This document shows, one piece after another, positions 1 to 7,412 of a DNA stretch of 12,224 nucleotides. The notes under the pieces were generated by a model. That model saw only the letters and a list, made by a program, of their open reading frames with translations, made no database searches and had not been told where the DNA came from. Source of the stretch: Burkholderiales bacterium (GTDB lineage: Bacteria; Pseudomonadota; Gammaproteobacteria; Burkholderiales; Burkholderiaceae_C); contig JAABPT010000463.1 in assembly GCA_011391855.1 (NCBI GenBank), positions 1 through 12,224 on the forward strand, in the 5' to 3' direction. Within the stretch, counting starts at the first letter, position 1, and each line of letters opens with the position of its first letter. Made by a program: the position numbers and the translations under genes.

Positions 1-22
1 AGCCCCGGCAGCGTCGAAGTAG
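1..22 (+). CDS. possible C-terminal end of an upstream gene (partial)
   Basis: In the same frame as the permease, the first bases read Ala-Pro-Ala-Ala-Ser-Lys and stop at TAG (20-22), 33 bases before the permease start. Genes for ABC permeases of this family are often preceded by their periplasmic binding protein, so this could be its tail. Six codons are too few to identify anything, and the other two plus-strand frames are open here, so the call is weak. Confidence 0.25.
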
Positions 23-55
23 CCACGCGGCCGGGCAGCACCAGGGGGCCGCGCG

Positions 56-808
56 ATGGATCTTCGCTGGGAGATCCTCGCCGGCTACACGCCCCTCTTC
101 GTGAGCGGCGTGTGGATGACGATCCAGCTCACGCTGGTGGCCATCGGCGCCGGGCTGGTGCTGGGTATCGTCTTCGGCCTCATCAGCACCTCCTCCGACG
201 CGCCACCGCCAGCCACCGCACCGCTGCGGGCGCTGCTGCTGGCGGCACGCGGCATCACTGTGGCCTACGTGACATTCTTCCGCGGCACGCCGCTGTTCGT
301 TCAGATCCTGCTCGTGCACTTTGCGCTGATGCCCACGCTGGTGCACCCCGACCACGGCCTGCTGCTGGCCGGCGACGCGGCGCGCAGCTTCCGTCAGGAG
401 CACGGTGCCTTCTTTTCCGGCTGTCTGGCACTGTCGCTGAACGCTGGCGCCTATATCAGCGAGATCTTTCGCGCCGGCATCCAGAGCATCCACCGTGGCC
501 AGACCCAGGCCGCCTACAGCGTGGGGCTGACCCACGCGCAGGCGATGCGCTTCGTGGTGCTGCCGCAGGCCTTTCGGCGCATGGTGCCGGCGCTGGTGAA
601 CGAAGGCGTCACGTTGATCAAGGACTCCTCGCTGGTGTCGGCCATTGGCCTGGCCGAGCTGGCGCTGGCTGCACGCACCGTGGCCGGCGCCTATTCGCGC
701 TACTGGGAGCCCTACCTGGCCATCTCGGTCATCTACCTGGTGCTCACGTTGACCTTGTCGCTGCTGGCCAAGCGCCTGGAAGCCCCGGCTCACCTGCGCG
801 GGCGCTGA
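56..808 (+). CDS. Polar amino-acid ABC transporter permease (HisM/GlnP type)
   Basis: Inner-membrane permease of an ATP-driven uptake system for amino acids or similar polar solutes (250 aa). Hydrophobic segments lie at about residues 14-44, 66-92, 117-135, 185-205 and 218-237. The cytoplasmic EAA loop that docks the ATPase is at about 150-175 (AAYSVGL...VVLPQAFRR), preceded by NAGAYISEIFRAGI (129-142), which is typical of the His/Glu/Asp/Arg permease family. The phrase FFRGTPLFVQ (74-83) is another family hallmark. Residues 45-62 and 93-116 form hydrophilic loops. An AGGGGG Shine-Dalgarno at 43-48 supports the ATG at 56. The substrate cannot be read from the sequence; the binding protein and ATPase must lie to the left, outside the window. 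The following porin has its own leader, so this is probably the last gene of its operon. Confidence 0.88.
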   Translation: MDLRWEILAGYTPLFVSGVWMTIQLTLVAIGAGLVLGIVFGLISTSSDAPPPATAPLRALLLAARGITVAYVTFFRGTPLFVQILLVHFALMPTLVHPDHGLLLAGDAARSFRQEHGAFFSGCLALSLNAGAYISEIFRAGIQSIHRGQTQAAYSVGLTHAQAMRFVVLPQAFRRMVPALVNEGVTLIKDSSLVSAIGLAELALAARTVAGAYSRYWEPYLAISVIYLVLTLTLSLLAKRLEAPAHLRGR

Positions 809-814
809 GCCCGC
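798..814 (+). terminator. weak GC hairpin at the permease stop codon
   Basis: A 6-bp perfect stem (gcgggc 798-803, gcccgc 809-814) with a 5-base loop spans the stop codon of the permease gene. No T-run follows, so it is at best a weak or Rho-assisted 3' end. Confidence 0.2.
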
Positions 815-967
815 CAGGGCAGTGTTGCGCAAATGCTGCAGTGCGGCAGGCAAACCGCGCTTTGGGGGGCACCCCTTACGGGTTTTCACGCAATCGGCAC
901 TTAGACTGCGCTTCGTGCATGGCGAAAAGCGCCTGCAAGCATCGTCAATTCAACCGAAGGACCCTCC
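809..967 (+). promoter_or_regulatory. Porin leader and promoter region
   Basis: These 159 bases hold no gene. A Shine-Dalgarno-like GAAGGA (956-961) lies just before the porin ATG. Upstream is a cluster of TGC/GCA words: the palindrome TTGCGCAA (825-832) followed by TGCTGCAGTGCGGCA (834-848). The stretch 882-907, with gggttttcac and ttagact, is the more AT-rich part and the likeliest place for a promoter. No -35/-10 pair with good spacing can be assigned with confidence. Confidence 0.4.
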
Positions 968-1915
968 ATGAAGAAGACCCTGATCGCCGCCGCCGCCCTG
1001 ACCCTGGCTGCCGGCGCGGCACAAGCCCAGATGACCATTTATGGCCTGATCGACCTGAGCTACGGCCAGAGCATCTTCAGCGACTACATCGGTGAAGACC
1101 CCGACTTCCATTCCGGTGGCGACAACGGCTCCAGCGAAGGCAACTCCACCACCCGTATCGGCCTGAAGGGCAGCATGGACGTGGGTTCCGGCATCAAGGC
1201 CAAATTCAACCTGGAAACCGGCGGTATCGACAGCGACGGTGGCGTCAACAACGGCGGTGACTTCTTCAACCGCCAGATGTGGGCAGGCCTGTCGGGCGGG
1301 TTCGGCGAAGTGCGCCTGGGCAAGCAGGACTCGGTGGTCTACCAGGTCATGAACGGCTACGACTTCAACGGCGCCTCCAACGGCATCTCCTCGGGCGGCT
1401 ACACCTCGAGCGCCGTCTGGCTGCCGGGCCGCCAGTCGCGCCTGCTGAATTACATCTCGCCGAACATGGGCGGTTTCAAGGTGCAGGCGGGCTTCGTTCC
1501 CAAGGGCAACGAAGTCGGCGCCAAAGACACCTTTGCCGGCGCCGTGACCTACGCCGCCGGCCCGCTGTCGGTGTCAGCCGCCGCTGAAAGCAAGCGTACC
1601 GAAAACGGGGCCAACTTCGGTTCGGTCGCCGGCAGCTACGACTTCGGCGTGGCCAAGGTCATGCTCGGTTACGCCGACGGCGCTACCGACGTGAAGGGCG
1701 TGACCGCGGGCATCGTGGCCCCCATCGCCGGCTTCAACATCGGTGCGATGTACGCCCAGAACACCGACACCGATGCGACCGGCTACGAACTGTTCATCAA
1801 CAAGGAAGTGTTCAAGAACACCTACTTCTATGCCGAGTACGGCAGCGTCGACGAGACCACCGCCACCAGCATCAAGGGCGATGGTTTTGCCGTGGGCATG
1901 ATCTTCACTTTCTGA
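968..1915 (+). CDS. Gram-negative trimeric outer-membrane porin
   Basis: General diffusion porin of the Burkholderiales family, forming a beta-barrel pore in the outer membrane (315 aa). A clear signal peptide starts MKKTLIAAAAL and ends AGAAQA, with cleavage expected after residue 20. The mature protein opens with MTIYGLIDLSYG, the usual first beta-strand of this family (consensus VTLYGxxDxG). Other family marks are GLKGSMDVGSGIKAKFNLE (residues ~59-77) and FFNRQMWAGLSGGFGEVRLGKQDS (~99-122), leading to the constriction loop. The chain ends in MIFTF with terminal Phe, the signal for outer-membrane assembly. At 315 aa it is slightly shorter than the usual 340-390 aa, which suggests short external loops. 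It has its own leader and a strong terminator, so it is probably monocistronic. Substrate preference cannot be told. Confidence 0.93.
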   Translation: MKKTLIAAAALTLAAGAAQAQMTIYGLIDLSYGQSIFSDYIGEDPDFHSGGDNGSSEGNSTTRIGLKGSMDVGSGIKAKFNLETGGIDSDGGVNNGGDFFNRQMWAGLSGGFGEVRLGKQDSVVYQVMNGYDFNGASNGISSGGYTSSAVWLPGRQSRLLNYISPNMGGFKVQAGFVPKGNEVGAKDTFAGAVTYAAGPLSVSAAAESKRTENGANFGSVAGSYDFGVAKVMLGYADGATDVKGVTAGIVAPIAGFNIGAMYAQNTDTDATGYELFINKEVFKNTYFYAEYGSVDETTATSIKGDGFAVGMIFTF

Positions 1916-1958
1916 TCGTTGCCCCGCTCCGGGCCCTGGCGCCCGGAACCGCTTGAAC

Positions 1959-1990
1959 ACAGCCCGCACGGCACGCGCCGTGCGGGCTGT
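1959..1990. terminator. Strong hairpin terminator between convergent units
   Basis: A perfect 14-bp stem (1959-1972 with 1977-1990, acagcccgcacggc and its complement) encloses the 4-base loop acgc. It lies 43 bases after the porin stop and 6 bases beyond the last stop codon of the cbb operon on the other strand. On the plus strand it is followed by tccgtttc, a modest T-rich tail; on the minus strand the tail is weaker (GTTCAAG). It most likely ends porin transcription and may serve both units. Confidence 0.8.
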
Positions 1991-1996
1991 TCCGTT

Positions 1997-2256
1997 TCAA
2001 CAGGCGTCTTGGTGCCAGGCACCGAGCGTATCGAGATCGACGACGCCGCTCCAGGCCCGCCCGTGCGCCACCCCAGCGGCCACCGTGGAGGCTCCTTGCC
2101 GCCGGTAACGCGCAGCAACTCGCCGTACGCGGCACTGTCCCAGCGCCACGGCATCCCGGCCTCCTCGAAGGCCAAGTTGAAGGCAATGCGATGCCCCAGG
2201 TCCTCGGTCTCGGCCAGCGTGCCGTCGACGTCCCAGACCAGAGCCTGCAGCGTCAT
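1997..2256 (-). pseudogene. cbbY: cbbY remnant: HAD-family XuBP phosphatase with internal deletion
   Basis: The start is intact: ATG at 2256 overlaps the cbbT stop in ATGA. The first ~55 codons are clearly CbbY, with the nucleophile motif DVDGT (residues 9-13), AFNLAFEEAGMPWRWD (25-40) and RVTGGKE (49-55). Homology then stops. In a different frame the final codons read RAWSGVVDLDTLGAWHQ and end at TGA (1997-1999), which resembles the C-terminal tail of CbbY. The span is 260 bp, not a multiple of three, against roughly 700 bp for a full gene. About 0.45 kb in the middle is therefore missing, with the junction near 2070-2092. HAD motifs II-IV (Thr/Ser, Lys and the acidic pair) are lost, so no activity is possible. 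CbbY normally dephosphorylates xylulose-1,5-bisphosphate, a Rubisco misfire product and inhibitor. Reading on in the first frame gives 142 codons that run through the terminator and antisense to the porin, so that is not a credible protein. Confidence 0.82.
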
Positions 2257-4286
2257 GCCTTCGTGTCGCGCCCCAGCAGGCTGCGCACCGCGTCGGCCAC
2301 GCCCTCGGCGGTGATGCCGAAGTGCTGGTACAGCGCCGGCGCCGGTGCCGATTCGCCGAAGGTGGCGATGCCGACCACCGCGCCACCGCGGCCGACGTAT
2401 TTGCGCCAGAAGTCGGGGTGCGCGGCTTCCACCGCCACCGCCGGCAGGTTGAGCGGCAGCACGGCGTCGATATACGCCGCGTCCTGACGGTCGAACACCG
2501 TCGTGCTGGGCATCGACACCACGCGCACCGGCAGCCCTTCGGCGGCCAGCGCCGCCTGTGCCTGCAATGCCAGGTGCAGCTCGGTGCCGGTGCCGATGAT
2601 CACCGCGCGTGCACCCGGCGCGTCGGCCAGCACGTAGCCGCCGCGTGCGATGGCGTGGGCCATGTCGGCCTTGGCCGCCACCACCGGCACGGCCTGGCGC
2701 GACAGCGCCAGCGCGCTGGGGCCGTCGCGCCGGCGCAGCGACTCGGCCCAGGCCACGGCCGTTTCCAGCGTATCGGCCGGGCGCCAGACGTCCAGGTGCG
2801 GGATGAGGCGCAGCGAAGGCACGTGCTCCACACTTTGGTGGGTAGGCCCGTCTTCGCCCAGGCCGATGCTGTCGTGCGTGAAGACGTGGATCACGCGCTG
2901 CTTCATCAGCGCCGCCATGCGGATGGCGTTGCGGCTGTAGTCGCTGAAGGTCAGGAAGGTGCCGCCGTAGGGAATGAAGCCGCCGTGCAGCGCCATGCCG
3001 TTGAGCGCGGCGGCCATGCCGAATTCGCGCACGCCCCAGCTCATGTGGTTGCCGGGCTTGTCGCGCCCGGCCACGACGCAGCCCTTGAAATTGGTCAGGT
3101 TGCTGCCGGTCAGGTCGGCCGAGCCGCCGAAGAGTTCGGGCAGCGACGGGGCCAGTGCGTCCAGCGCCAGTTGCGAGGCCTTGCGCGTGGCCACGGCCGT
3201 GGCCTTCTCGGCCAGCGCGGCCAGCGCCTGCGCCACCTGCGCGTCGAAGCCGGCCGGCAGATCGCCCGCCATGCGACGCTGGAATTCCGCCGCCAGCGCC
3301 GGATGCTCGGCGCGGTAAGCGGCAAAGCGCTCGGCCCAGCCGGCCTGCAACGCGGCACCGCGCTCGCGGCCGTCCCAGGCCGCACGCAAGTGATCCGGCA
3401 CCTCGAACGGCGCCCAGGTCCAGCCCAGCGCCGTGCGCAGGCCGGCCAGTTCGGTGGCACCCAGCGGCGCACCGTGCACATCGTGGCCACCGGCCTTGGT
3501 GGGCGCGCCCTGGCCGATGACGGTGCGGCAGACGACCAGGGTCGGCTTGCCGTCGGCGGCGTCACCCTGCGTTCGCGCTGCGGCCAGCGCATGGTCCACC
3601 GCTGCGCTGTCATGCCCGTCGATGGGGCCGATGACGTTCCAGCCATAGGCGCGGAAACGCGCCGGGGTGTCGTCGGTGAACCAGCCTTCCACGTGTCCGT
3701 CGATCGAGATGCCGTTGTCGTCGTACAGCGCCACCAGCTTGCTCAGCCGCAGCGTGCCGGCCAGCGAACAGACCTCGTGGCTGATGCCTTCCATCAGGCA
3801 GCCGTCGCCCAGGAAGGTGTAGGTGCGGTGGTCGACCACGTCATGGCCGGGGCGGTTGAATTCGGCCGCCAGCAGCTTCTCGGCCAGCGCCATGCCCACG
3901 GCATTGGCCAAGCCCTGACCCAGCGGGCCGGTAGTGGTCTCCACGCCGGGCGTGATGCCGACCTCGGGATGGCCCGGCGTCTTGCTGTGCAACTGGCGGA
4001 AATGCTTCAGCTCCTGGATCGGCAGGTCGTAGCCGCTCAGGTGCAGCAGCGCGTACAGCAGCATCGAGGCATGGCCGTTGCTCAGCACGAAGCGGTCGCG
4101 GTCGGCCCAGTGCGGATCGGCCGGGTTGTGGCGCAGGTGCTGGGTCCACAGCACGGTGGCCATCTCGGCCATGCCCATGGGGGCGCCCGGGTGGCCGCTC
4201 TTGGCCTGCTCCACCGCGTCGGCGGCGAGCAGCCGCAGCGCGTCGGCCGCGGTGGGCACCGACGAAACAGCGCGGGCGCTGCTCAC
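2253..4286 (-). CDS. cbbT: Transketolase
   Basis: Thiamine-diphosphate (ThDP) enzyme that moves two-carbon units between sugar phosphates and regenerates pentose phosphates in the Calvin cycle (677 aa, normal length). The start is GTG at 4286, in GTGA overlapping the cbbP stop; the protein begins SSARAVSSVPTAADALRLLA, as expected for the family. The ThDP/metal motif runs from GDG (160-162) to DDN (189-191). FVLSNGHAS is at 67-75, TTGPLGQGLANAVG at 118-131, the catalytic Glu is E421 in REFGM, and the signature GEDGPTHQSVEH is at 477-488. The frame stays open far upstream of the GTG, but that stretch is antisense-like and overlaps cbbP. The 4-bp overlaps at both ends imply translational coupling within the cbb operon. 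All key residues appear intact. Confidence 0.96.
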   Translation of the reverse strand: MSSARAVSSVPTAADALRLLAADAVEQAKSGHPGAPMGMAEMATVLWTQHLRHNPADPHWADRDRFVLSNGHASMLLYALLHLSGYDLPIQELKHFRQLHSKTPGHPEVGITPGVETTTGPLGQGLANAVGMALAEKLLAAEFNRPGHDVVDHRTYTFLGDGCLMEGISHEVCSLAGTLRLSKLVALYDDNGISIDGHVEGWFTDDTPARFRAYGWNVIGPIDGHDSAAVDHALAAARTQGDAADGKPTLVVCRTVIGQGAPTKAGGHDVHGAPLGATELAGLRTALGWTWAPFEVPDHLRAAWDGRERGAALQAGWAERFAAYRAEHPALAAEFQRRMAGDLPAGFDAQVAQALAALAEKATAVATRKASQLALDALAPSLPELFGGSADLTGSNLTNFKGCVVAGRDKPGNHMSWGVREFGMAAALNGMALHGGFIPYGGTFLTFSDYSRNAIRMAALMKQRVIHVFTHDSIGLGEDGPTHQSVEHVPSLRLIPHLDVWRPADTLETAVAWAESLRRRDGPSALALSRQAVPVVAAKADMAHAIARGGYVLADAPGARAVIIGTGTELHLALQAQAALAAEGLPVRVVSMPSTTVFDRQDAAYIDAVLPLNLPAVAVEAAHPDFWRKYVGRGGAVVGIATFGESAPAPALYQHFGITAEGVADAVRSLLGRDTKA

Positions 4287-5167
4287 AGCGCCCCCAGGGC
4301 GCGCTTGCGCCGATCCATCATGCGCCAAATGAAGGGCGTGAAGATGAGTTGCATGGCGATCTCCATCTTGCCGCCGGGCACCACCACGGTATTGGCGCGC
4401 GACATGAACGAATCGTTGATCATCGACAGCAGGTAGGGGAAGTCGATGCCCTTGGGGTTGGAAAAGCGGATCACCACCAAGCTCTCGTCGGCCGACGGGA
4501 TCTCGCGCGCGATGAAGGGGTTGCTGGTGTCCACCGTGGGCACACGCTGGAAATTCACGTGCGTGTGGGCGAACTGCGGGCAGATGTAGTGCACGTAGTC
4601 GGGCATGCGGCGCAGGATGGTGTCGGTCACCGCCTCGGCCGAGTAGCCTCGCACGTGCTTGTCGCGCCACAGCTTCTGGACCCATTCCAGGTTGATCACC
4701 GGCACCACGCCGATCAGCAGGTCGGGGTAGCGCGCCACGTTGACCTCGGGCGTGATCACCGCGCCGTGCAGGCCTTCGTAGAACAACAGGTCGGTGTCTG
4801 CGGGCACCGGCTCCCAGGCGGTAAAGGTGCCCGGCTCCTGCTTGTAAGGCGCCGCCTCCACGGGGTCGTGCAGATATTTGCGCCGCTGGCCGGTACCGGT
4901 CTCGCTGTAGTCGCGGAACAGGTTCTCGAGCTCGGGGAAGAGGTTGTTCTCGGCCCCGAAGTGGCTGAAATGCTTGTCGCCGGCCGCTTCGGCTTCGGCC
5001 TGGCGGGCGCGCATCTCCTTGCGGTCGTAGCGGTGGAAGCTGTCGCCTTCGATGACCGCGGCCCTGACGTTCTCGCGGCGGAAGATGTTCTCGAAGGTGC
5101 GCGTGACGCTGCTCGTGCCGGCACCGGAGGACCCGGTGATGGCGATGATGGGGTGGCGTTCTGACAT
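4283..5167 (-). CDS. cbbP: Phosphoribulokinase (class I, bacterial)
   Basis: Phosphorylates ribulose-5-phosphate with ATP to make RuBP, the Rubisco substrate (294 aa, typical of the octameric proteobacterial enzyme). The P-loop GSSGAGTS is at residues 12-19; it lacks the classical Lys, which is normal in this family. Catalytic D42 (EGDSFHR), Walker-B E131 (LLFYEGLHG) and R168 (KLWRDK) fall at the same numbers as in the Rhodobacter sphaeroides enzyme. R234 and R257, implicated in NADH allosteric control there, are also present. The ATG at 5167 is preceded by AGGAAAG at a suitable distance, and the protein starts MSERHPIIAITGSSG as in homologues. It is separated from upstream cbbF by 142 bp carrying a palindromic repeat, and its stop overlaps the cbbT start. 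Confidence 0.97.
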   Translation of the reverse strand: MSERHPIIAITGSSGAGTSSVTRTFENIFRRENVRAAVIEGDSFHRYDRKEMRARQAEAEAAGDKHFSHFGAENNLFPELENLFRDYSETGTGQRRKYLHDPVEAAPYKQEPGTFTAWEPVPADTDLLFYEGLHGAVITPEVNVARYPDLLIGVVPVINLEWVQKLWRDKHVRGYSAEAVTDTILRRMPDYVHYICPQFAHTHVNFQRVPTVDTSNPFIAREIPSADESLVVIRFSNPKGIDFPYLLSMINDSFMSRANTVVVPGGKMEIAMQLIFTPFIWRMMDRRKRALGAL

Positions 5168-5208
5168 GGGGTTCTTTCCTGGATCAAGGTCGCCGCGGCG
5201 AGTGACTG

Positions 5209-5300
5209 CCCTCACCCCAACCCTCTCCCGCAAGCGGGAGAGGGAGCCGGGCCGCGGACTTTCTCCCTCTCCCGCTGGCGGGAGAGGGCCGGGGTGAGGG
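5209..5300. repeat. Palindromic intergenic repeat element inside the cbb operon
   Basis: A nested palindrome fills most of the cbbF-cbbP gap. The outer arms ccctcacccc (5209-5218) and ggggtgaggg (5291-5300) are perfect complements. Inside are two almost identical hairpins: ccctctcccgc/gcgggagaggg at 5221-5231/5234-5244 and again at 5265-5275/5278-5288, each with a 2-base loop. The word CCCTCACCCCAACCCTCTCCC is, from general knowledge, a frequent dispersed repeat in beta- and gammaproteobacterial genomes. The RNA could fold into two small hairpins or one long one. It may stabilise or partly terminate the cbbF-side transcript, but no T-run follows. Confidence 0.85.
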
Positions 5301-5309
5301 TTTGGAGCT

Positions 5310-6404
5310 TCAATTTCTGAACAGGCTGCGCTCGGCAAACAGCGGTGTGCCGCTGTCGCGCGTGGCGGGATCGTGGTGGTAGCGCTCGATGCGCTCGACT
5401 TCGTTCTTCGAGCCGAAGACAAGGCCGATGCGCTGGTGCAGCGCCGTCGGCTTGAGGCCCAGCACGGGTTGACGGCCGGTGCTGGCGCGGCCGCCGGCCT
5501 GCTCCATGATCATGCCCACCGGGTTGGCCTCGTAGAGCAGGCGCAGGCGGCCGGGCTTGGCCGGGTCCTTGGTGTCGCGCGGGTACATGAAAACGCCGCC
5601 GCGCATGAGGATGCGGTGCGCTTCGGCCACCATGCTGGCGATCCAGCGCATGTTGAAGTCTCTGCCGCGCGGGCCGGTCTTGCCGGCCAGGCACTCGTCG
5701 ACATAGCGCTTCACCGGCGGCTCCCAGAAGCGCGCGTTGGAACTGTTGATGGCAAATTCAGTGGTGTCGGGCGGCACCTGGACTTTCGGGTGCGAGAGCA
5801 CGAACTCACCCAGGTTGGGATTGAGCGTGAACCCGGCCACGCCGTTGCCCACGGTCAGCACCAGCATCGTCACGGGGCCATACAGCGCGTAGCCGGCAGC
5901 CACCTGTTCGGCGCCGGGCTGCAGGAAGTCGGCCTCGGTGACGGCGCGGCCGCTGTCGATCACGTCCTGCGGCGCGCGCAGGATGCTGAAGATGCTGCCC
6001 ACCGAAACGTTGACGTCGATATTGCTGCTGCCGTCCAAAGGGTCGAAGACGAGCAGGTATTTGCCTCGCGGGTAGGCGCTGGGGATCTGCTTGGGTTCGT
6101 CCATCTCCTCGCTGGCCATGCCGGCGAGGTTGCCGTTCCATTCGTTCATGCGAATGAAGATCTCGTTGCTCAGCACGTCCAGCGGCTTCTGCACTTCGCC
6201 CTGCACGTTGACACTGCCGCCCTGCGGCACCACGGAAGCACCGAGCGTATCGCCCAGGCTGCCGAAGGCCACGATGCGGGCGATGGCCTTGCAGGCCAGC
6301 GAGACGTCGAGGATGAGCGCATTCAGGTCGCCGCCGGCAGTGGGGAATCGGCGGCGCTCCTCGATCAGGTAGCGCGTGAGGGTCCAGCGGTTGGACAGCG
6401 GCAT
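5310..6404 (-). CDS. cbbF: Fructose-1,6-bisphosphatase, class I
   Basis: Mg-dependent cytosolic phosphatase of the Calvin cycle and gluconeogenesis, converting fructose-1,6-bisphosphate to fructose-6-phosphate (364 aa). The metal site is visible as SEE (98-100), FDPLDGSSNIDVNVSVG (120-136) and E301 in MEQAGG. Sugar-phosphate contacts are suggested by NSSNARFWEP (220-229) and YVDECLAGKTGPRGRDFNMRW (234-254). ATG at 6404 has GGGAG upstream with proper spacing. The gene sits 34 bp after cbbX and is followed by a 142-bp gap with the repeat. Some operon-borne enzymes of this class also act on sedoheptulose-1,7-bisphosphate; the sequence alone does not settle that. Confidence 0.96.
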   Translation of the reverse strand: MPLSNRWTLTRYLIEERRRFPTAGGDLNALILDVSLACKAIARIVAFGSLGDTLGASVVPQGGSVNVQGEVQKPLDVLSNEIFIRMNEWNGNLAGMASEEMDEPKQIPSAYPRGKYLLVFDPLDGSSNIDVNVSVGSIFSILRAPQDVIDSGRAVTEADFLQPGAEQVAAGYALYGPVTMLVLTVGNGVAGFTLNPNLGEFVLSHPKVQVPPDTTEFAINSSNARFWEPPVKRYVDECLAGKTGPRGRDFNMRWIASMVAEAHRILMRGGVFMYPRDTKDPAKPGRLRLLYEANPVGMIMEQAGGRASTGRQPVLGLKPTALHQRIGLVFGSKNEVERIERYHHDPATRDSGTPLFAERSLFRN

Positions 6405-6438
6405 GGTGTCTCCCGGGGTCGGTTGCTCGAAAAAGGTT

Positions 6439-7398
6439 TCAGGCGGCGGCCGCCTGGAAGACCCGGCTGGCGCGGATGTCTTCGGGCAGCAGGGTCGTCA
6501 GGTCTTCGGCGCCGAGCACGCGGTCGCGGTCGGCAAACAGTCGGCTGGCCTGGCGCAGGCGTGCGCGGTCCAGCGCATTGCGCACACTTCGGGCGTTGGC
6601 AAAGTGCGGCTGCTGCAGGCGCAGGCCCAGGTACTCGGCAAACGCTTCGCGGGTACCGGCGCCGAAGTGGTAGTTCATGCCGGCGAGCATGCGGTCGCTG
6701 ATCTCCAGCAATTCGCCCTGCGCGTAGTCGGGGAAGTCGATGTGGTGCGCGATGCGCGAGCTCAGGCCCGGGTTGCTCTTGAAGAAGGTGTCCATGCGGT
6801 CCTTGTAGCCGGCCAGGATCACCACCAGGTCGTCGCGCTGGTTCTCCATCACCTGCAGCAGGATCTCGATCGACTCCTGGCCGTAGTCGCGCTCGTTCTC
6901 GGGGCGGTACAGGTAATACGCCTCGTCGATGAAGAGCACGCCGCCCATGGCCTTTTTCAGCACTTCCTTGGTCTTGGGCGCCGTGTGGCCGATGTACTGG
7001 CCCACCAGGTCGTCGCGCGTCACCGCCACCAGGTGGCCTTTGCGCACGTAGCCCAGGCGGTGCAGGATCTGCGCCATGCGCATGGCCACCGTGGTCTTTC
7101 CGGTGCCGGGGTTGCCGGTGAAGCTCATGTGCAGGCTGGGGCTCGATGCACCGGACACCAGCCCCAGGTTGAGCCGCAGCTTGTCGACCACCAGCAGCGC
7201 CGCGATGTCGCGGATGCGCTGCTTCACCGGCGCCAGGCCCACCAGGTCGCGCTCCAGCTCGTCCATCACCGACTCGACCTGGCTTTGCGCCAGCACCTCG
7301 TTGACGGTGCGCGCCTTGGGCGCCATATCCGCGGCAGCGGCTGCCGCGGTGGCGGTCGCCTGCGAGCTGCCCGGGATGTTGTACAGCGGCGCGGCCAT
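6439..7398 (-). CDS. cbbX: Red-type Rubisco activase, AAA+ protein CbbX
   Basis: Hexameric AAA+ motor that pulls on the C-terminal tail of the red-type Rubisco large subunit to release bound inhibitory sugar phosphates (319 aa). Walker A is GNPGTGKT (95-102), Walker B is VLFIDEA (154-160), the pore loop is QYIGHT (134-139), and the arginine finger is probably R215 in GLSSRIAHHIDF. The first ~30 residues are Ala-rich and variable; the conserved part begins TVNEVLAQSQVESVMDELER. ATG at 7398 has a good GAGGGAG ribosome site that sits just after the cbbE stop (14-bp gap). Longer in-frame starts would overlap cbbE and are rejected. Its presence fits the form IC Rubisco encoded upstream in the operon. 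Confidence 0.96.
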   Translation of the reverse strand: MAAPLYNIPGSSQATATAAAAAADMAPKARTVNEVLAQSQVESVMDELERDLVGLAPVKQRIRDIAALLVVDKLRLNLGLVSGASSPSLHMSFTGNPGTGKTTVAMRMAQILHRLGYVRKGHLVAVTRDDLVGQYIGHTAPKTKEVLKKAMGGVLFIDEAYYLYRPENERDYGQESIEILLQVMENQRDDLVVILAGYKDRMDTFFKSNPGLSSRIAHHIDFPDYAQGELLEISDRMLAGMNYHFGAGTREAFAEYLGLRLQQPHFANARSVRNALDRARLRQASRLFADRDRVLGAEDLTTLLPEDIRASRVFQAAAA

Positions 7399-7412
7399 GA
7401 GCTTGCTCCCTC

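Noticed and set aside
1828..2256. cbbY' as a real 142-aa protein
   Set aside because: Homology ends at about residue 55, the rest reads through the terminator and antisense to the porin, and HAD motifs II-IV are missing.
2322..4436. Very long open frame on the plus strand opposite cbbT and cbbP
   Set aside because: It is antisense to well-conserved enzymes, its translation is low-complexity and rich in His, Arg, Gln and Gly, and it matches no family; it is a by-product of high GC and codon bias.
4287..4685. Upstream extension of cbbT
   Set aside because: It lies inside cbbP in another frame; GTG at 4286 forms a 4-bp overlap with the cbbP stop and gives the expected N-terminus.
5209..5300. 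CRISPR-like array
   Set aside because: There are only two hairpin units in a nested palindrome, with no regularly spaced direct repeats and no cas genes.
5373..6701. Long plus-strand open frame opposite cbbF and the end of cbbX
   Set aside because: Same antisense-shadow pattern; the minus-strand frame encodes a clear fructose-1,6-bisphosphatase with complete active-site motifs.
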